Assembly: GCA_902362965.1 (NCBI GenBank)
Contig: CABIYQ010000007.1
Span: 3,027 to 67,026, forward strand
Direction of reading: 5' to 3'
DNA: 64,000 bases
Origin: Oscillospiraceae bacterium
GTDB lineage: Bacteria > Bacillota > Clostridia > Oscillospirales > Ruminococcaceae
Both the position numbers and the translations under genes were made by a program. The notes below the pieces were generated by a model, which did not search any database, had not been told where the DNA came from, and saw nothing but the letters and a program-made list of their open reading frames with translations. This document shows, in pieces, positions 61,485-64,000 of the stretch. Each line of letters starts with the position of its first letter. Position 1 is the stretch's first letter.

Positions 61485-62136
61485 TTATTTCAATTCCTCC
61501 GACAAGTTTTATTCCGTTTGTTTCCATAACAGATAAAGCTGAAATGTTAGCAAAACTGCGATCGTGTTTTTCAGTGTGAAAGGTTTCAGTCATGTTTAAT
61601 GGTACTAAGATTTCGGCTGATTTGTTAATCTCATTAAAAAAAGTTTTCAATGACAGACAAAAGTTCAGTACGCATATATCAGTACAGTCTCCACAGACTA
61701 TATAGCAGCTTTTATCCATATTATTCTCAAGAAATTTTCTGAATCCTGACGCATGAAAACCGTTAACAGAATTCTTTTCAATAATTTCAAATCCGCCTAT
61801 TTGGGTAAGCTCGTCAACTATTTTACACTCGCTGTTCCCTTTTATACAATGAAGAGGAAAAGTTGCAAATTCACATGAATCTTCACTATGACAGTCAGAA
61901 AACGCAATCGACTTTATATTTTTTCTCTTACAGTACTCAAGAAAAGCTTTTACAGGAATAATAATGTTTTCAATTTCTTTGTCATGAAGTACACCCTCAC
62001 GGATAAAACCGTTTATTATATCTACCATAACAAAAACTGTTTTTTCACTTTCAATTTTTTCTGTACAGATAAACGGCAGGCTGCTAAAATACTGTTCATA
62101 CTCTTTCATCTTTATATCGTCAGATTTTATTTTCAT
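61477..62136 (-). CDS. Nicotinamidase-like cysteine hydrolase (isochorismatase family)
   Basis: A 219-residue cysteine hydrolase. TVFVMVDIINGFIREG gives the catalytic Asp, FATFPLHCIKGNSECKIVDEL the middle, and VCGDCTDICVLNFCLSLKTFF the nucleophile Cys. The ATG at 62136 has AGGAGGG upstream. Overlap with pncB supports nicotinamide deamidation rather than an isochorismatase role. Similar enzymes in the family act on other amides, so substrate is inference. Confidence 0.82.
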   Translation of the reverse strand: MKIKSDDIKMKEYEQYFSSLPFICTEKIESEKTVFVMVDIINGFIREGVLHDKEIENIIIPVKAFLEYCKRKNIKSIAFSDCHSEDSCEFATFPLHCIKGNSECKIVDELTQIGGFEIIEKNSVNGFHASGFRKFLENNMDKSCYIVCGDCTDICVLNFCLSLKTFFNEINKSAEILVPLNMTETFHTEKHDRSFANISALSVMETNGIKLVGGIEINE

Positions 62137-62185
62137 ACTTTTCCCTCCTTTTTTTATAGTATATGATAATATTTTCATAAAATAC

Positions 62186-62210
62186 AAAAGGCGGCATAAA
62201 GCCGCCCTTT
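62186..62210 (-). terminator. Terminator of pduL
   Basis: AAAAGGCGGC (62186-62195) pairs with GCCGCCCTTT (62201-62210) with one mismatch. On the minus strand it is followed by TTTTGTATTTTAT. The T-tract overlaps a possible weak promoter for the nicotinamidase gene. Confidence 0.8.
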
Positions 62211-62221
62211 AAATTATGTAA

Positions 62222-62800
62222 TTAAAGCTCAATTATTTCTCCCTCAAGACCATTGTAAGCACTGATCGCATTTGATTCATCAGTATCAATATGCATAGCG
62301 GGAGCATATTTTTCGGAAACTCTTACTATAACGTCTCCAAGAATAGCTTTTCTGCCGTCTGTATCAATTTTAACCCATACGATATCCTTGTCCTTAACGC
62401 CTCTTTCAGCAGCTGTTTCAGGAGTCAGATGAATATGACGCTTTGCAATAATAACTCCTTGACTGAGTTCAACTTCACCGGCAGGGCCTACTATCTTACA
62501 GGCGCCTGACCCCGCAACGTCTCCGGACTCTCTGATAGGCGCTGCAATACCGATCGAACGAGCATCGGTAGCAGAAAGCTCAACCTGTGTTTCAGGACGT
62601 ACCGGACCGAGAATAGAAACATTCGGCATCTCTTTCTTAGGACCTACTATAGTAACTCTTTCTTCACATGCAAACTGTCCAGGCTGTGAAAGATCCTTTT
62701 TATGAGTAAGCTTTGCGCCCTTACCGAAAAGAATTTCAAGATGCTCCTGCGTTACGTGAACATGTCTTGCAGAAGTTTCTACAATAAATTTTTTTGACAT
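62222..62800 (-). CDS. pduL: PduL-type phosphate acyltransferase
   Basis: Phosphotransacylase that swaps CoA for phosphate on acyl groups (192 residues from the chosen start; TGGAGG upstream). The two zinc-binding His regions are ETSARHVHVTQEHLE and IAKRHIHLTPETAAERG, and the core has GPVRPETQVELSATDARSIGI. No microcompartment genes or encapsulation peptide are seen, so it probably acts in the cytosol as a phosphotransacetylase in acetate formation. Confidence 0.9.
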   Translation of the reverse strand: MSKKFIVETSARHVHVTQEHLEILFGKGAKLTHKKDLSQPGQFACEERVTIVGPKKEMPNVSILGPVRPETQVELSATDARSIGIAAPIRESGDVAGSGACKIVGPAGEVELSQGVIIAKRHIHLTPETAAERGVKDKDIVWVKIDTDGRKAILGDVIVRVSEKYAPAMHIDTDESNAISAYNGLEGEIIEL

Positions 62801-62832
62801 ATATTTTTCCTCCATTTTTTTAATTCAATATA

Positions 62833-62861
62833 ATTTTACTACTTTTTTCATCAAAGGTCAA
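62833..62861 (-). promoter_or_regulatory. Promoter of pduL
   Basis: Minus strand: TTGACC (62856-62861), 17 bases, TAAAAT (62833-62838), ~30 bases before the start codon. Confidence 0.7.
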
Positions 62862-62937
62862 GGATATAATACAGATTTTTGAATAACCAAGCTTTGATTT
62901 TTATATAATAGCTATAAACAATAATTAGGAGGCTGAT

Positions 62938-63330
62938 ATGATTACATTTAATTACAGTAAAAATTTTACGGTAGACCAAATAATAAAGCTTTTTAAATCC
63001 GTGGAATGGGAATCTGCAAATTATCCCGAAAAGCTTTTTAAATCTCTGAAAAACAGTGAAACAGTAATCACGCTTTATGATGAAAATAATTTGATCGGAC
63101 TTATGAGCGCAATCTCAGACGGCGGCATGAACGTATACTTCCCTTATCTTCTCATCGATCCTGAATACCACGGAAAAGGACTGGGAAAAATAACAGTTGA
63201 AAAAATGCTTGAAAAATACGGAGGTTTTTACAGAAAAATTCTTGTTTGCAGCAATGAAAAAGTACCGTTTTATACAAAATGCGGAATGACCGTACCGGAA
63301 GATCAGCTGCCCATGATGAAAATAAACTGA
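62938..63330 (+). CDS. GNAT-family N-acetyltransferase
   Basis: A 130-residue acetyltransferase. The acetyl-CoA-binding motif is LIDPEYHGKGLGKITVEKML, and the C-terminal part has VPFYTKCGM. Small GNAT proteins acetylate diverse amines; no substrate can be named. GGAGG precedes the ATG. It is divergent from pduL and followed by an ATP-binding protein on the same strand. Confidence 0.85.
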   Translation: MITFNYSKNFTVDQIIKLFKSVEWESANYPEKLFKSLKNSETVITLYDENNLIGLMSAISDGGMNVYFPYLLIDPEYHGKGLGKITVEKMLEKYGGFYRKILVCSNEKVPFYTKCGMTVPEDQLPMMKIN

Positions 63331-63397
63331 ACTCTGTGTCATTTTCCTGAAGAGAACATAGTATATAGAGTAAATTCTATAAAACCGGAGGGAAATT

Positions 63398-64000
63398 ATG
63401 AATACAAAAGTTTATTTTTTAGGCGGTACTTCTCCTACAGGCTTCCGCTCCAAATTTATCGAACAAATAAAAAAGCCGGGATACTATACCTACATACTTA
63501 AAGGTGGTCCCGGCACTGGCAAGTCAACACTTATGAAAAAAGTTGCAGAAGCTTTTAAGGACAGTCCTATGTCGGTTTATTACTGTTCATCGGATATACG
63601 TTCACTGGACGCTGTAGTAATTGAAGACAAGGGCATAATCGTGGTAGACGGTACTGCTCCTCACGTTTTTGAAGCGCTGTATCCGGCAGTATCACAGGAA
63701 ATAATAAATTTGGGTGAATTCTGGGATAAGGATAAAATGAAAGAACATAAAGATGCTGTTAGATACTGTTTCGATGAAAATCAAAAATATCACAACAGAG
63801 TACGCTGCTATGCAGAAGCGTTTGCTTCGCTCAACACTGATATTTATACTCTTGCTGAAGACTGTCTGAACAAAGATAAGCTTGCGTCATATATTAAAAG
63901 GCTTACAAAAAAGCTTATTCCAAAGGCTATGCCGGACGGTACCGGAAAAATTGAATTCAAACAGCTTTCAGCCTTTACAACGGAAAATTATATGACGCAC
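63398..64000 (+). CDS. P-loop ATPase, cut by the window end
   Basis: Open frame from ATG at 63398 (CGGAGG upstream) that runs off the window; 201 codons are visible. The N-terminus reads VYFLGGTSPTGFRSKFIEQI, followed by a Walker A motif GGPGTGKSTLMKKVAEAF and GIIVVDGTAPHVFEALYP. I recall similar hypothetical ATPases in Clostridia but cannot assign a function. No membrane segments in the visible part. Confidence 0.75.
   Translation, partial: MNTKVYFLGGTSPTGFRSKFIEQIKKPGYYTYILKGGPGTGKSTLMKKVAEAFKDSPMSVYYCSSDIRSLDAVVIEDKGIIVVDGTAPHVFEALYPAVSQEIINLGEFWDKDKMKEHKDAVRYCFDENQKYHNRVRCYAEAFASLNTDIYTLAEDCLNKDKLASYIKRLTKKLIPKAMPDGTGKIEFKQLSAFTTENYMTH

Noticed and set aside
1-64000. CRISPR array or insertion-sequence transposase
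   Set aside because: No regularly spaced identical repeats and no DDE transposase-like protein were found on either strand.

Overview
The window looks like chromosome of a low-GC, endospore-forming Firmicute of the Ruminococcus/Oscillospiraceae type. The reasons are an AT-rich sequence with AGGAGG-type ribosome sites, a pro-sigma-K gene, a Firmicute-style sepF-ylmH-divIVA-ileS-lspA cluster, KtrAB-type potassium uptake, and a secreted pectin lyase ending in a type I dockerin (a cellulosome trait). The species assignment is inference.

Layout. (1) 1-993: a non-coding, hairpin-rich stretch and two minus-strand tRNA genes (Lys-CTT then Glu-CTC) with a strong promoter. (2) 1021-16543: eighteen minus-strand cobalamin genes that nearly all overlap by 1-17 bases. 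They cover the anaerobic corrin ring pathway (cbiL, D, F, G, H, J, ET, A, P, C), adenosylation, the aminopropanol arm (cobD, cbiB) and nucleotide loop assembly (cobT, cobU, cobS, cobC, plus a second short CobU-like protein). No chelatase, cobalt transporter or cobalamin riboswitch was seen. (3) 16719-27759: a sigK gene split by a 10.3-kb skin-like element. The 5' part stops at a TAG supplied by the element, and the missing 20 C-terminal codons lie 10.3 kb downstream, directly after a large serine recombinase. Excision at a shared GT restores a 231-residue pro-sigma-K. The element carries a replication initiator and helicase loader, a phage-like divergent repressor switch, membrane/zinc-ribbon proteins, a small serine resolvase, a beta-helix protein with a phosphatase-like CX5R loop, another repressor, a 45-residue protein and the recombinase. 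(4) 27890-30720: a DUF2325 protein, KtrB/KtrA potassium uptake and an HPr-like protein. (5) 30935-32569: a GIY-YIG protein and citrate synthase with a consensus promoter and a CIRCE operator. (6) 32791-35784: a dockerin-bearing rhamnogalacturonan lyase. (7) 35923-39252: TPM, zinc-ribbon membrane and SPFH proteins resembling Bacillus YdjH, YdjG and YdjI. (8) 39344-44022: a membrane protein, a split transketolase, a HAD phosphatase and an RluD-type enzyme. (9) 43967-51544: lspA, ileS, divIVA, ylmH, sepF, yggS, a HlyD-like protein and hfq. (10) 51648-59085: miaA, mutL, mutS, ylbF-like and miaB. (11) 59163-62800: MTA/SAH nucleosidase, pncB, a nicotinamidase-like enzyme and pduL. (12) 62938-64000, plus strand: a GNAT acetyltransferase and an ATP-binding protein cut by the window edge.

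The most interesting system is the sigK-interrupting element: its cut points, symmetric attachment core, recombinase and reading-frame repair can all be read from the sequence. The CIRCE site on citrate synthase, the HPr with lysine at position 46, and the element's cargo are secondary points of interest.
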